From Eumeta japonica (Eukaryota > Arthropoda > Insecta > Lepidoptera > Psychidae): a DNA stretch of 64,000 nucleotides. The DNA is taken from assembly GCA_005406025.1 (NCBI GenBank), contig BGZK01000491.1, positions 124,001 through 188,000 of the forward strand, in the 5' to 3' direction. A program made the position numbers and the translations under genes. Positions 13,030 to 24,323 of this stretch are shown here, in pieces. The notes under the pieces were generated by a model that had not been told where the DNA came from, did not search any database, and was given only the letters and a program-made list of their open reading frames with translations. The number at the start of each line of letters is the position of its first letter. Positions within the stretch are counted from its first letter, which is position 1.

Positions 13030-13190
13030 ATCGGCGTATGGGAGAAATTTTATAGCAATGTAACGTTTTTCTGTTACGCGCCATCTTTATCTGTTACGCG
13101 CCATCTTTATTTCTGGGTAACATTTTTCCGTTACACGCCATATTTATTCAATGTTATTAATGTCATCGTGGCATAAACATAATTGTTACT
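13030..13190 (-). repeat. Possible 3' LTR remnant with 20-bp tandem repeats
   Basis: Next to the integrase remnant, on the minus strand, a purine tract (ACAGGGGGCC, 13194-13203) is followed by AGTAACAATTATG, a plausible LTR start after a polypurine tract. Inside, CTGTTACGCGCCATCTTTAT (plus-strand sense) occurs twice in tandem at 13071-13110 and once degenerated at 13128-13147. The left boundary is unclear. Confidence 0.4.
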
Positions 13191-13264
13191 AAGGCCCCCT
13201 GTCACATATACTTTCTGTCAACACCCTAGATCTATTTACAGTTTGTATATATTACATTTTCCTA

Positions 13265-13470
13265 TTATCTAAGTTGAAACCTTTTCAACCGACATACATG
13301 AACTATATCTCACATTCTTTCATTGAGTGACTCGATTTTATATGTAGCATTCGATAATTTTCCTACAATTCTATATGGCCCTTTATAACATCGCATTAAT
13401 TGAAAAGTTTTACCTATCACCCTTCTAGGTACATATACCATTACCAAGTCTCCTACATGAAACTCTGAAC
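13265..13470 (-). pseudogene. Gypsy-type retrotransposon integrase C-terminus (GPY domain remnant)
   Basis: The minus-strand translation runs in one frame for about 68 codons with a single internal TGA. It reads FHVGDLVMVYVPRR at the start, CYKGPYRIVGKLS in the middle and IVHVCRLKRF near the end. This is the typical C-terminal part of Ty3/Gypsy integrase: GD-V--Y-P-R, the GPY/F motif, then the HV-RLK ending that binds DNA next to the catalytic core. The frame closes with TAA at 13265-13267, about 60 bp before a polypurine-like tract. The remaining pol and gag are absent, and no env is seen. The internal stop shows that it is dead. Confidence 0.78.
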
Positions 13471-13930
13471 ATTTCTATTTTTGAAACTCAGTAGTGACGT
13501 GAAAATAATATTTCAATTAAGTGATTAGCGAAAAAAGTCTTATAAAGTTATTGGCAAAAAGAATAAAAGATATTTATTCTAATTCCAGTGGATTTCTAAC
13601 AGAAGTAAGTAATTAAACCTTTTTTCTAATACATTCAACACGTGGGTGTGATTACGGTATTTATTTTTTATAAGGTTATTTCAGGTTAACCTTAGTTTTT
13701 GATTGTAAATATCAGTGAGTTAAGCCATTAATTACAAAAATATATAATAACGATAACAATAATAGTAATAATTCTATTATAATAAATGAAATGCTATAAT
13801 CTTAGTAGCAGAAAGGTGAAATAATTGTATTATTTTTGTATCCATGTCTATGATAATAAAAGCCTTTTGCATAAACTTTATCTAATTTAGCTTTATTCAA
13901 CCAATTTCTGTGAAGTTGTAAATAGTAAAT

Positions 13931-13995
13931 CATTTTTCGAAAAATGATGTCATAAAGAAGTTTCACTTCTTACGTGTGTACACTAAGAAGTGAAA
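13931..13995. repeat. Paired palindromes: 16-bp palindrome plus 12-bp stem hairpin
   Basis: CATTTTTCGAAAAATG (13931-13946) is a perfect palindrome. Fourteen bases later TTTCACTTCTTA (13961-13972) pairs perfectly with 13984-13995 around an 11-nt loop. They lie immediately upstream of the dispersed repeat at 14000-14275 and may be its terminal structure. Confidence 0.6.
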
Positions 13996-13999
13996 TACA

Positions 14000-14275
14000 C
14001 ACACACTTTTTTTTCATTTATAATACGATCTTATCGGTTTCAATATGTGTTTCGGAATTGATAGGTCATAAATCTAATGATGTAAATACGATAAATTTTG
14101 AGTTTCTATTAAAATTTTGAGAGTAATATTAGAGAACATATTGAGAAATTTTTATTTTTTAAATGACATGACGAGCACATAAATAAATACTTATTTGGAA
14201 GGAGGACTGATTTTTCAATTATTACTTTAGATTCACAAACTAGTGCTGACAGCATTTTTCATATTCATTTTTTAT
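14000..14275 (+). repeat. Dispersed repeat, most complete of three copies
   Basis: Its left half (14000-14150) is matched in inverted orientation at 23448-23605, and its right half (14160-14275) directly at 18548-18672. Shared strings include ATTTTGAGAGTAATATT, AGAACATATTGAGAAATTT, ATGACGAGCACATAAATAAA and CACAAACTAGTGCTGA. No coding capacity; probably a non-autonomous element. Confidence 0.75.
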
Positions 14276-15884
14276 ATAAATTACATATGTTTGACGATAA
14301 TAAATCGCGGTAGTGGCGATGATTTAAGGCGACTAGACTACTGGAACAAAGAAACAGAAAGGTAATATACCTAACTAATAAAAGATATTTAAAAAAAAGA
14401 TTATAATATATTATTTCAAATACTTTACATATCTATCTATATTTACATATTTTAATAAAATCATTTTATTATAAAAATGATATTATTTGAATTTATCGAC
14501 TTTAAACTATTATATGCAAGTCTTGCATAATACATTAACTTAGTAAGAGGCATCGCTGTTATAATCGACGGAGCAAACACAGCGATCAACGCTCGTTGGA
14601 CGAAAGCCGTGGCATTTCATGAATTTCGAGCAACCCATTTAGCTGTAGATTAAGATTACATGTCCGCAACTCCTTCGCTGTAAAAACTTTTATGGAAAGC
14701 GGCAATCACTTAAACTACGGTTGACTAAACGGCCACTTACCTCTTCTACTATAAAAATAGGGAGCGATTTACATCTACGTTAATATTAAAAACATTTCGT
14801 GCTAATGACTATTAAAAAACTACAAAAATTAACACGTGCAAAATAAATACTACTTAATTTTGTATGAAATAACATATTCATACCTGATTATGTCGAGGAA
14901 CCACTCCCTTTTGAGCAGCGTGAAATTCGAAGAATACTGGTTATTAATGAGGTAACAAATAAATCTATGAAATAAATCGTAGAAACAAACTAGTTTTTGA
15001 CCACAGCTTTACCCACAATCATATTATTTTAAAGGTTCATTCTATCAATCTATGAGGCACTAGGTAATAATTGTTAACGAAATTATAAAGTTTTACGTAC
15101 CCATCATACATAGAAACTTATCAATCCACTTCTTATATAATATCGTTTATAATTTTTGATCTAGAAAAACTACAACACTATCTCGATCATGTCGACTTCG
15201 ACATAGTTTATACGTCGTCATTCTCGTCCCTCTATATCCTTAGTATCCCCCTAAACGTCGCAATCCAATCATGGTAAGCCTACTTAACCTCCAATATCAA
15301 CAAGATCAACAAAATATCCTATCTCATTCTTATAATCAGGGCGCGATATAGCTATTTAGCCGCTCCGGATAGAAATAATATTTGCCGCCCTTTACAGTAA
15401 TATCTAGTACCTAAATTATAAACATGCTACCCCAGAGATGTTGCAATTTTTAACTAACTTCAAAAAAATGGGTTTATCATTTCGACCCTTGTATATATTT
15501 TAGTAGCCGCCAACGGCCTTCAATTTTCTCACCCCTCAACCGAATGAAAATAGGCTGAACTGTTTGTTACAAACATAAGCTATTACAATGTATATCAACA
15601 TCGCACTCAAGCTTTACCTATATCATAGCAACATCACCCATACCTCCGCCTTACAACAATTAACGAAAATCTTACCCACGTAAACCACACGTCCAAACCA
15701 TACATATATTCCTCTAGCATACATACATACTCAAGGGTGGGTGCCTGGAGACCTTTAACACAAATTTATCTTAGCTTAGGTTCCAGCCCCCCACAATAAT
15801 AGTGTTACACATTTTTTTGTAATCTTATGTTCTTAAACTATTGTGGAGGAAAAACAAAGAATTATTTTACAATTTTTTTTACAT

Positions 15885-16155
15885 TCCGGCCGCTGCTGTC
15901 GCTGCTCGCGGCCGACGCGGACGCGCGGGCGGGCCGACGGCTGTGCGGAGTCGCCGGGTAGCAGCGAATCGCGTACGCAAATAACGCGAATTGAAGGCCG
16001 GACGGCGCTCACCGATCGGGCCGGTTCTATCCAGAAACATCCGGACCCGGCGGTTGTACCGTCGCGCGCGGTACCAGCGAAATCGATAACCGCGCCCGGT
16101 CGGGGTGACACACCCGTTTTCGGGGGTTCCGGTACTATAGTGTCACCCCGAATGG
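15885..16155. other. CpG island with strong 12-bp hairpin and possible minus-strand exon
   Basis: This is among the most GC-rich blocks in the window. TCGGGGTGACAC (16100-16111) and its exact inverse (16140-16151) form a 12-bp stem. On the minus strand a good acceptor (pyrimidine tract ending CACCTACCAG at 16156) and a GTGAGC donor at 16012 delimit a 143-bp interval (16013-16155) that is open in one frame (47 codons; contains GCFWIEPARS at its end). No ATG lies in that frame and I do not recognise the product. It could be a noncoding or alternative exon, or chance. Confidence 0.35.
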
Positions 16156-17229
16156 CTGGTAGGTGAAAAAAAAAGTCTTTTTAGTCCTATTTTATACAGG
16201 ATTCCCTATAATCCCTAATCTAAAAAGACGTCAAAAGCCATTCTTCACAATGATCTCTAATTTACTTATTAAGGAATTTTACTGCGAATCAATGCATCAT
16301 TATTTACAAATAAATTGTTTGATCAGTATCTTCCTTTACAAAGTTTTTAATTTTATGTAAAACATTATGTATGCAAAATACGATCATGTCGAGTTATTTA
16401 TTTCGTCTATTATTTTACGACTATTACTATATCGGACACTTAGTTTATTTGGAGCTAAATCAAACAACCTTGTAAGTCTAAAAACTCAGCGAAAGCATAT
16501 GAAGTATGTTCTTAACATTATTGACATTATATAGCACTTTCTTTAATTTTAATCTTTTTATTATTATTTTTAGGTTTACAGCAAAAGAAGTTTATCAAAA
16601 AATTTTATTTAAATGAAATTAAGTGACTAAATCTTTAATGAAAGAAAAGATAAATAATTTCGTTTCATTGTAAATCAAAAATCCTTATCTATTTACAAGT
16701 ATTTAAATAATTAACTTCATGAATATTTTATAACCGTCATTTTTCTTACTAAACTTTCCTTTATTCTAAAAGTAAAAACATATTTAAAAAAATCCTCTAC
16801 TCTATTTATCACCCAACGATTTGTTACGAAAATTATTGTGTCCTTATATACTGAAGTTTATTTTTTATAAATGGGACGCAACGTTTATAAGTGATACGTA
16901 AAATCTTATCTGGTACAAATTTATGGTCTCTGCATACCTCTCTAGGAAGCAGACATAAGCTTATGTATGTGTTTGTAAATATTTGTTAAATAACTGTCAA
17001 GGCATTGCGTATAACTCGTTTACTTTCACGCTACACTGAACTTTCTATGCATTTTCTGATCAAATAATCCATTTTTTTTATAAGATTCATAAGAAAAAAG
17101 TTGACTAATTTTAGTGTGTGAAAAGAATTGATGTGTTTGTGTGCGTCAAAAGTATTGATCGATTTGTGTGTGTGAAAAAAACTAATTGGTCTGTGATTAA
17201 AATAATACGTCATCGAATCGGTGTAATAC

Positions 17230-17400
17230 TGAGAGTCCATAAACCGTACCAAATTAAATTCCCGACGTGTACGAAATTAAGTCGTGTTACTCGTCTCGTC
17301 CGTTTTCCCGACGCGCGAGCCTCTCCTATTTGCTTTCCCAGCGTTAATCCCTTTAATAGGGTTTTCGTTCAGTATTATAAAAGGGGGGCTGAGTTAGCAA
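17230..17400. other. GC-richer patch with TATA-box-like string
   Basis: CpG-containing block ending in TATAAAAGGGGGG (17376-17388) on the plus strand. The open frame across it has no recognisable protein. Possible promoter or enhancer; no supporting exon. Confidence 0.2.
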
Positions 17401-18547
17401 ATGGGGTAATTAATAAAACATACTGTAGAGGAATGAATATTATTCATTTTGTAATATTGAATGTGACGTTTCGGCTTTCTTTTTTGGGCCAAGTGATGTT
17501 ATGAATATACATAGATATTAGATATGATATGCATATTATTGCATATATCAAAGTAGACTAACTTACTGTTCTGAGACGTAGTTTCACTATTTTCTAACTT
17601 CACTTTTTTTAATTTCACTAACAATTTTCAATGTTAAAAATTGACAGGCCATTAATTTAAATTTAGAATTATTCTTCGTACAAAACATTTCTTGATGCCC
17701 TACCAGTTTTTAGCATCGGCTTATGAAATATTCTTTATTTAATTGGTTTATGAAGTTTATGAAAATAACAAAGGATTTTATTGGATTTAATGCAGAATTT
17801 TCATTTCGTCTATCCGCGCCTAAATTAATTTAAGGAATCACCAATATCATGGTAGGTAACGATACAAGTTCAGAGAATGTTATAATTTTTTTTTTATTTT
17901 TCCTCTGGAAATATATGTAAATAAATGTAAAATAATTATCATCTATAATTTATTATTACATGCTGGGTATTGATGTCATAAATGATGAATTTACGCCACT
18001 TTTGATAAACATCACATGAACTGAGTTACATTGTTTTTACATTGAAAATATTATTCGTACTATAGGCGACGTTTTCGTGACATTTTCTCTACGATTGTAC
18101 TGGACGCCTGTTGAACAGTTTCTTATCGCAATTAAAACCCAGACGAGAATCGGTCGTATCCGGTTATCAATCGCGATCCTATTTTACAGTCGGTGGGACA
18201 CAACTTCAGTACGCCTTGATCAATAAGGTGATTGATACTTGGCCAAAGTTCACGAAACAAACAAACGAAGCTGTTAACAAAATGAACAGACACGAAGTTA
18301 GTTTAACGATCGATCATTATCATAATTTAAAATTATTTTGCTACTTTTACGAATGCGTAACATAATACTTCTAATGCAATGTTGATAATGTTAAAACGAT
18401 TAACTTTATTTCCTGTAATTGTAGTTTTTGATATGAAAATACAGTTATTATTATGTTATGACAGTGAAATTCTGCACAAAGATAAAGATTTTACGAATTG
18501 AATAGAAATTATTTTAAAATAAGTGTTTTCAATACATGGATTGCTTT

Positions 18548-18672
18548 TTTTTTTACAATGACATGACATGACGAGCACATAAATAAATATTTATTTGGAA
18601 GGACTGATTTTTCAATTATTACTTTAAATTCACAAACTAGTGCTGATAGCATTTTTCATATTCATTTTTATA
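18548..18672 (+). repeat. Dispersed repeat, partial copy 2 (right half)
   Basis: Matches 14160-14275 nearly base for base, from ATGACATGACGAGCACATAA to ATTTTTCATATTCATTTTT. It lacks a GAG present in copy 1 and has an extra ATGAC at the left edge. Confidence 0.8.
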
Positions 18673-18939
18673 GTTGTGTATATATTGTATGTATATATGT
18701 TATTATATGTCCATAAATAATAAAAACTATGAATTTTGTAGGACATGTAGGTGATTACAAAAATTTTGCCTAATTTACCTCACAATATTATAAGATTTTT
18801 TTAGTTAAACCTCTTAGCAGTTTTTCTGTTGCAAAAGAAAACTTACATGTGTCTTTGTGTATGTGTGCTTTACGCACAGACATAAACACACAGCCACCCA
18901 CATGCCCGCAAATACACTGCTTTATGTAGCATGTGTAAG

Positions 18940-19075
18940 TATAGCGAGCCTAGACCGGCCTGGCGACGTTCGCTCAAATTAGAGCGCACACGGAAAATTC
19001 AATTAAAGGGCAAACACTCCCCGCCTTTTATTCGCGCCGCGGCGTGTGTCCACGAGGTGATATTTATCATTCGGT
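18940..19075. other. GC-richer noncoding patch
   Basis: Contains ACCGGCCTGGCGACG and TTCGCGCCGCGGCG. No recognisable protein or splice pair. Confidence 0.25.
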
Positions 19076-19633
19076 TCTGTCACACTAATGTTTTCATTCA
19101 TTATTTCTTTTGTGCGCCAACGAAATGTTATGGGCAGAAAATAAAGGAGGATTTTACTTTCTACTAATACCATCTGTCTACGGATACTGCTTACGCCGTA
19201 TTCTCGAAATTAAACACGGTAGCAGATAGCCCCCTCCTTTACGCCCGCAATCCGATTTGTTCCTACCCGCACTCGCTTTCTTCTGTATATCAAACGCAAC
19301 CTCAAATCGCTCATTATACTGTATTATAATTATTAATTTTCAATATCGTGAACAGTAAGTATATTCTACGTGTTATGCATAAAACCAGCACAGACACGCA
19401 GGTGTGCTCGAAACTACGGCGGCCGCCGAGGGTGAAGACAACATCACACAGAAGGGCGAGTTCCTCTCTCTTCTGTCCTTTTGATTTGCCTCTGTATAAA
19501 GTTTCAGGGATAGAGTAAATAGGACAACTCCGATCAGCAACTAGCGCATACAGATGCATATAAATACAGTATAAAATTTTCTCTGTGTCTTCGGAAATTT
19601 ATAAAAATTAAATAGGTATATTATTTTCTTTTT

Positions 19634-19695
19634 GCCAATTACACTAATAAATCAAATCTGATTCTCATTAGATTTGATTTATTATCGTGATTGGC
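19634..19695. repeat. 62-nt imperfect hairpin (about 25-bp stem)
   Basis: TAATAAATCAAATCT pairs perfectly with AGATTTGATTTATTA around a 10-nt loop. After a small internal loop, GCCAAT pairs with ATTGGC at the base. The size and shape resemble a short pre-miRNA, but AT-rich introns and transposon ends also produce such stems. Confidence 0.6.
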
Positions 19696-19726
19696 TATAA
19701 GTGGATATCTGACGATTATATGCACT

Positions 19727-19770
19727 ATAAGTTGATATCTCATCTCAAATGATATGAGATATCACCTTAT
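19727..19770. repeat. Hairpin with 17-bp stem, one mismatch
   Basis: ATAAGTTGATATCTCAT (19727-19743) pairs with 19754-19770 except at one base. The string CTATAAGTGGATATCT at 19695-19710 is a third, direct partial copy of the left arm, so this and the hairpin at 19634-19695 may belong to one element. Confidence 0.6.
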
Positions 19771-20515
19771 AATACATATATTTAGAAAGTTTAACTATTT
19801 TTTTTAATAGCTCGATATTATAGGAATATTCCACGAGACTTTTTTCAGCTGCTTGAAAAAGGAATCGACCGAAACATCTCCCTACGGCAAAATCGAGAAC
19901 ATTCTAACAAACCCCATTGTTCCATTTCCCGCGCCATGGAGTACCATAGACGCAAACAGCGCGGAAAATACCACAGCCATAAAGAGTAACAACCAAAGTG
20001 GAAACGGAATACGAGGTATTGCCGCGGACCATCAAACCGGCTCAAATGAATCGCTTTGCTGGAAAATAAGGCTTTTAGGGATTCGACTCACGGCGCACAA
20101 AATTCAATATCATAAATAAATTTGTATGATAGAGTGGCAACATTTCGGTTTATAGGCATTGTGAAAGGCTGCAATAACCAGTATCCTAAAGCTAGTGAAC
20201 ATTAAAAAAAAAGAAGTCAATCTAAGAAATCAGTCATTACTCATACTTGTAATTAATTACACATGTAGTTATTTACAATAAAATCGTATTTTATAACAAC
20301 ATTTTTAATTTCCAATTATACACTACTTCTTATACACAGAAAATGCTGTTATATATTGACAATGAATGGCTGTACTTTATAATAATGTACATTATAAAAA
20401 ATTTAAATAACAAGATGATTGAATATCTTACTAGATATTATTTAATTATTAAACAGCAATAGTAATATTTATTTATCGTTATTTTTTCAATAATATTTAT
20501 TAAATAAAAACTCAC

Positions 20516-20566
20516 CTGGACATGAACATGTATGTCGCCGCTGCGGTCTGTGCTGACCACGTATTT
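20516..20566 (-). CDS. Internal exon of the same NDRG-family gene
   Basis: A 51-bp minus-strand exon (17 codons, phase 0 at both ends) lies between a pyrimidine-rich acceptor ending TTCATTCCAG and a GTGAGT donor. It encodes KYVVSTDRSGDIHVHVQ. Joined to 1211-1274 it gives ...DIHVHVQ-GDLSQQDK..., which is the first beta-strand pair of NDRG proteins (general pattern: V-T-x-G-x-V-x-V-x-G-D). The clean join, the matching phase and two good splice sites make this a real exon despite its small size. The downstream intron is about 19.2 kb. Its GC content stands out from the AT-rich surroundings. Upstream exons must lie to the right; the best candidate is 54932-54964, but other first exons may exist. 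Confidence 0.88.
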
Positions 20567-21107
20567 CTGGAATGAAACAAAAGGGCGTTTAATTTAATAA
20601 ACAAAAGTGTCTTTGAAATAAATTTCATTTCTAGAAATCCTGTCAAATATAAATATATCAGACATATTATTCAATACAGAACTACACAACTTGGATGGTA
20701 AAAGACTTTCTATATACATTAAAAAAAAAATCGCTTCAGATCATTAAGCTAATTTTTTTAAAATTCTCATTCAAACATGATTACATCTTAGGTACTACAT
20801 AACAGTTTATTTGGTTTATTTCTCTATTTTCCTTTGAAGGATATTACTATTCACCCCTCCAATGTTTTTATTTTCAAAAAAATCGCTTTTACTTGATTTG
20901 TGATACTAAAGGAATTGAATATCCTTAATCTTCATAACATAATATATTGCCTCACAAGAATTACATCCTACTGATATTATAAACCCGAAAATTTGTGAGA
21001 ATATACGGATTTATATTTGTTACGTTTTCACCTAAAAACTAGTACACAAATATTAACGCGACTTCACACTAGCTTATACGTGACATGGGCCATAATTTAA
21101 AATGATA

Positions 21108-21165
21108 CTAGTTTTATTCGCGGCCTCGCTCGCATGGAGGTGTATAGTTGCAGGCGGGACGGGGA
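21108..21165 (-). mobile_element. Possible Helitron-like 3' end
   Basis: On the minus strand this reads GCGAGCGAGGCCGCG, then AATAAAACTAG followed by T. A short GC-rich hairpin close to a CTAG end before T is typical of Helitron 3' termini. The other end was not found. Confidence 0.4.
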
Positions 21166-23019
21166 AGGGAATGTGAACGAGATATTTTCATAATTCTCAA
21201 CAGCAGCTGAAAACTAGTTCCTTTATATAAGAAAAGAGATCTATTTTCACGGTACATTTAAACGTTTTATAATAAGACGCCAACATATTATGCTACAAGT
21301 CAAACGGTACGTCACCAGTAAGTGAAGAACATGTCGAGGCTCACCGGAAATGGGCGGCTTTGTGAAGCTCTTTGTTTGTGGAACAAATCAGAAACCTCAA
21401 ATTGGATACTAAAATTGCAATAAAATTATTATGTAGTTAGAACAGGAATAGATAAAGTGTGTAAAAAATCATGAAAGACTACGGAGGTGAGGATTTTTGA
21501 GAGGTTTAATTATTTTTTTGTAAAACATATTTATGCACATTGGCATCTTTTTGTTTTGTCGCGCATATCATTTTGCGCCTCCGGTCTTAATTCAAATTCT
21601 AATTATCCTTTGACGTTTCGTGAAAATGAATCTCTGAATGCAAAATACTTTTCTGTAATCTCATATATTTAAAACGATATGGTTTAATGAATGACTTTCT
21701 ATGAAATCTGTCAACGGACGATCACTGTTTGGACTTACAAAAAGTTTGAATAATAATTTAACCTGCTTTATGCAAATCAAAAAATTTTGTACAGATTAAT
21801 ACATTAACGTTTTTATTACGACCGCACGAGCCGAAATAGGTAACAAACGGGCCATAAGCATTTGTAATAGAAGCATGTTAGCAAATTACGCCTGACCACT
21901 AAATCGTTGGAAGGCCTCAGCCATAGCGGCGCGCGGTCGACTAATGGCTTTGGTCGTAGAATGAATGAAAACAACAAAACGTCAACAAAGTAATATTAAT
22001 TATGTTTCTATTTAAAAGCATCATTTTCACATAAGAGATAAAATATTCATTTTTTAACACGACTTCCTTAAGTTCTACGTTATCTTCAATTTAGAAACCA
22101 ATCAATAAAAGTCGAAGTGTCGAATTTGAAATATTATATGTTTTTTTAAGTACATTCGCTTGCAATAATACTGATTTGCTAAAAAAATACTAGAAACTAT
22201 TTACAAAAAAATATCATTCAGTTATTATTGTAGTACCTATACCTCAAAAGGAAAAAAACCTTAGAAAAACATTCCGTTGTCCGCCTATTTGAATGGCAAA
22301 ACTCTTTTTCTCAGGGGCACAAGGAGGTAGCAAGTTAAAATGTATACCAAATACTTAGGTCTTAGATCCCTTGAAGTTGTAAAAAAACCAAGATTCTCAG
22401 TCGACGTAATCAAAAGATATAGCCAAAATAAGGCCACTCATACTTTATATTTTACAAGTTTCAAAAAATCCCGTTTATATGCCATGTGAATAGTACCACA
22501 GTCTCATACGCCAAGGCGAAACATCTCACAGCACAAGTAAAAGAAAAAATCTGAAAGTCGTTAATTATATCATTTTAAAAAATGTCTTTTATGATTACAT
22601 ATTTACACTTGCAGTTAGAGTACGGACCGTACCGTAGATCAATATATGGGAGATCACTTTTTAATTTTCCGTTATTTTTTTTCAGTATTCCGTTTAGCTA
22701 AGATTTTCAAAAATTCGAATGTTTTTAAAAAATCGTTTTTTTTTCTTATTTACATACTTATGTTAGGATGGGTTCCGTATTGAGTGTGAGCGTTTGTCCG
22801 GTTTTTCTTCTCCTATAATAATGTAATTTGCGTCGTTGACGTTCAAATTGTTTACTAACACCACGTCAGTATGACTATTATAATACGTACTTAATCATCA
22901 TTACACGGCTTTTTTGTTTGTTTGTATACCTTATGAATTGTCTTGCGACTAACAGAACAAACGTCCCAGAGGCCCTATCCTTTTGCTCTTTTACCCCTCT
23001 CCCCGCCCCCTTCACACTT

Positions 23020-23037
23020 TCTCTCTCTCTCTCTCTC
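23020..23037. repeat. (CT)n microsatellite
   Basis: About nine uninterrupted CT units after a C-rich tract. Confidence 0.85.
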
Positions 23038-23447
23038 GGCTTTTATTTTTATTAGAAATTTAATTCAATATTTTTTTATGTTCAATACAGCGCAAGTGAA
23101 TAGTTTCGTAATTATTACGTCGTTTTTTATAAATCATTTGTTACGAAAAAAATAATCAAGACTTTCGTTTCCGTCACGTGACCATGATCCAACCGCTTCC
23201 GACTTTTTGCTAAAATTGTTGAGGTAATGTGTCAATATTTTAAGTTAAAACGTTTTCCTTGTCAATGTATCTCTAAAATTGTATTTTTTAAATATTTGAT
23301 TTCTCCAATTACACTATTATTACCATAAATACAATATTACATCTAAGTAAGGGCTGCCTCTTACTTTAATGTATTCGGTTGATAGATCGGTTGTATTCGA
23401 ACCGTATAATGATTCTATAAGGCTATAGTTAGTACAAACATATAAAA

Positions 23448-23605
23448 TTTCTCAATATGTTCTCTAATATTACTCTCAAAATTTTAATAGAAGTTCAAAA
23501 TATCGTATTTATATCGTTAGATTTATGACTTATCAATTCCGATACATATATTGAAACGGATAAGATCATAATATAAATGAAACAATTGATTTATAATTGA
23601 ATCTG
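23448..23605 (-). repeat. Dispersed repeat, partial copy 3 (left half, inverted)
   Basis: The reverse complement matches 14000-14150, with shared TTTCAATATGTGT-like, GGAATTGATA and ATTTTGAGAGTAATATT strings, at roughly 85% by eye. Confidence 0.75.
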
Positions 23606-24323
23606 AAAGTACGTGTTATATCAATTGATACCGTAAAAACAATAAAATACGATTAATAAAAAAAATAACTAGTGAGACAAAGCGGAAATTCAATTCAAAT
23701 GAATACGCGGTGCTGGTTTTATTTCAAAGCCACGAAGCTAAGCCTAACAAACGACGCTGCAAAATAAAATTGGCTTCAAAGAATTAAAGGAACATTCCAT
23801 AAGCTTAATTGATAATTGAAAAAAAAAAACAAACTCGATTTCCTTTTGGCTAACGATCAAATATTGGAAAAATAAAACCCAATTCTCTGTAGGCAATTTA
23901 AAACAATTTTCGTATATCATATTCACATAATGCAATTTAAAGATGTATATAATTCATACCGAGATTGAGACTATATGTACGTCACACTGGATACATTTTG
24001 TAAAGTATGAATATCCATAAATAAATAAAAACAAAACAAGAAATTACAAATAAACCAAGGATTTGTTCAACTATAAAAAAAAAAAGGTTTTTGTTCATTT
24101 GTGTAGATGAAGAAAAATTGATCGTGAATCAACTAACGCGGTATTTTTATAACAATAATTTGACGAACGTTAAACAGTTTGGATTTACAAAGGGTCGCTC
24201 AACCACCGAAGCCAGTGTTGAGCTCATTGAGCAGATTTTTGGAGTCTGGAAGGAGAGTCAGGAGAAGTAATTAGTGTTTTCTGTGATTTATCCAAGGTAT
24301 TTGATAACTTTCATTATGATATA

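Larger units (their letters stand above)
1275..20515 (-). other. Intron of about 19.2 kb in the NDRG-family gene
   Basis: This span is bounded by the donor at 20515 and the acceptor at 1275 on the minus strand. It holds a MITE, a tandem repeat, a Gypsy remnant, a Jockey 3' end, dispersed repeats, hairpins and CpG-rich islands, listed separately. The stretches 2113-5540, 7340-10000, 11350-12840 and 16170-17200 are AT-rich, and apart from the listed hairpins and degenerate repeats I see nothing supportable in them. Confidence 0.7.

Noticed and set aside
14725..14760. Strong GTAAGTGG donor-like site on the minus strand
   Set aside because: Sequence upstream of it is AT-rich with no open frame or acceptor that would make an exon.
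15843..16166. 107-codon plus-strand frame with ATG
   Set aside because: GC-driven chance frame in a CpG island; Arg/Ser/Pro-rich without domains, and the opposite strand is equally open.
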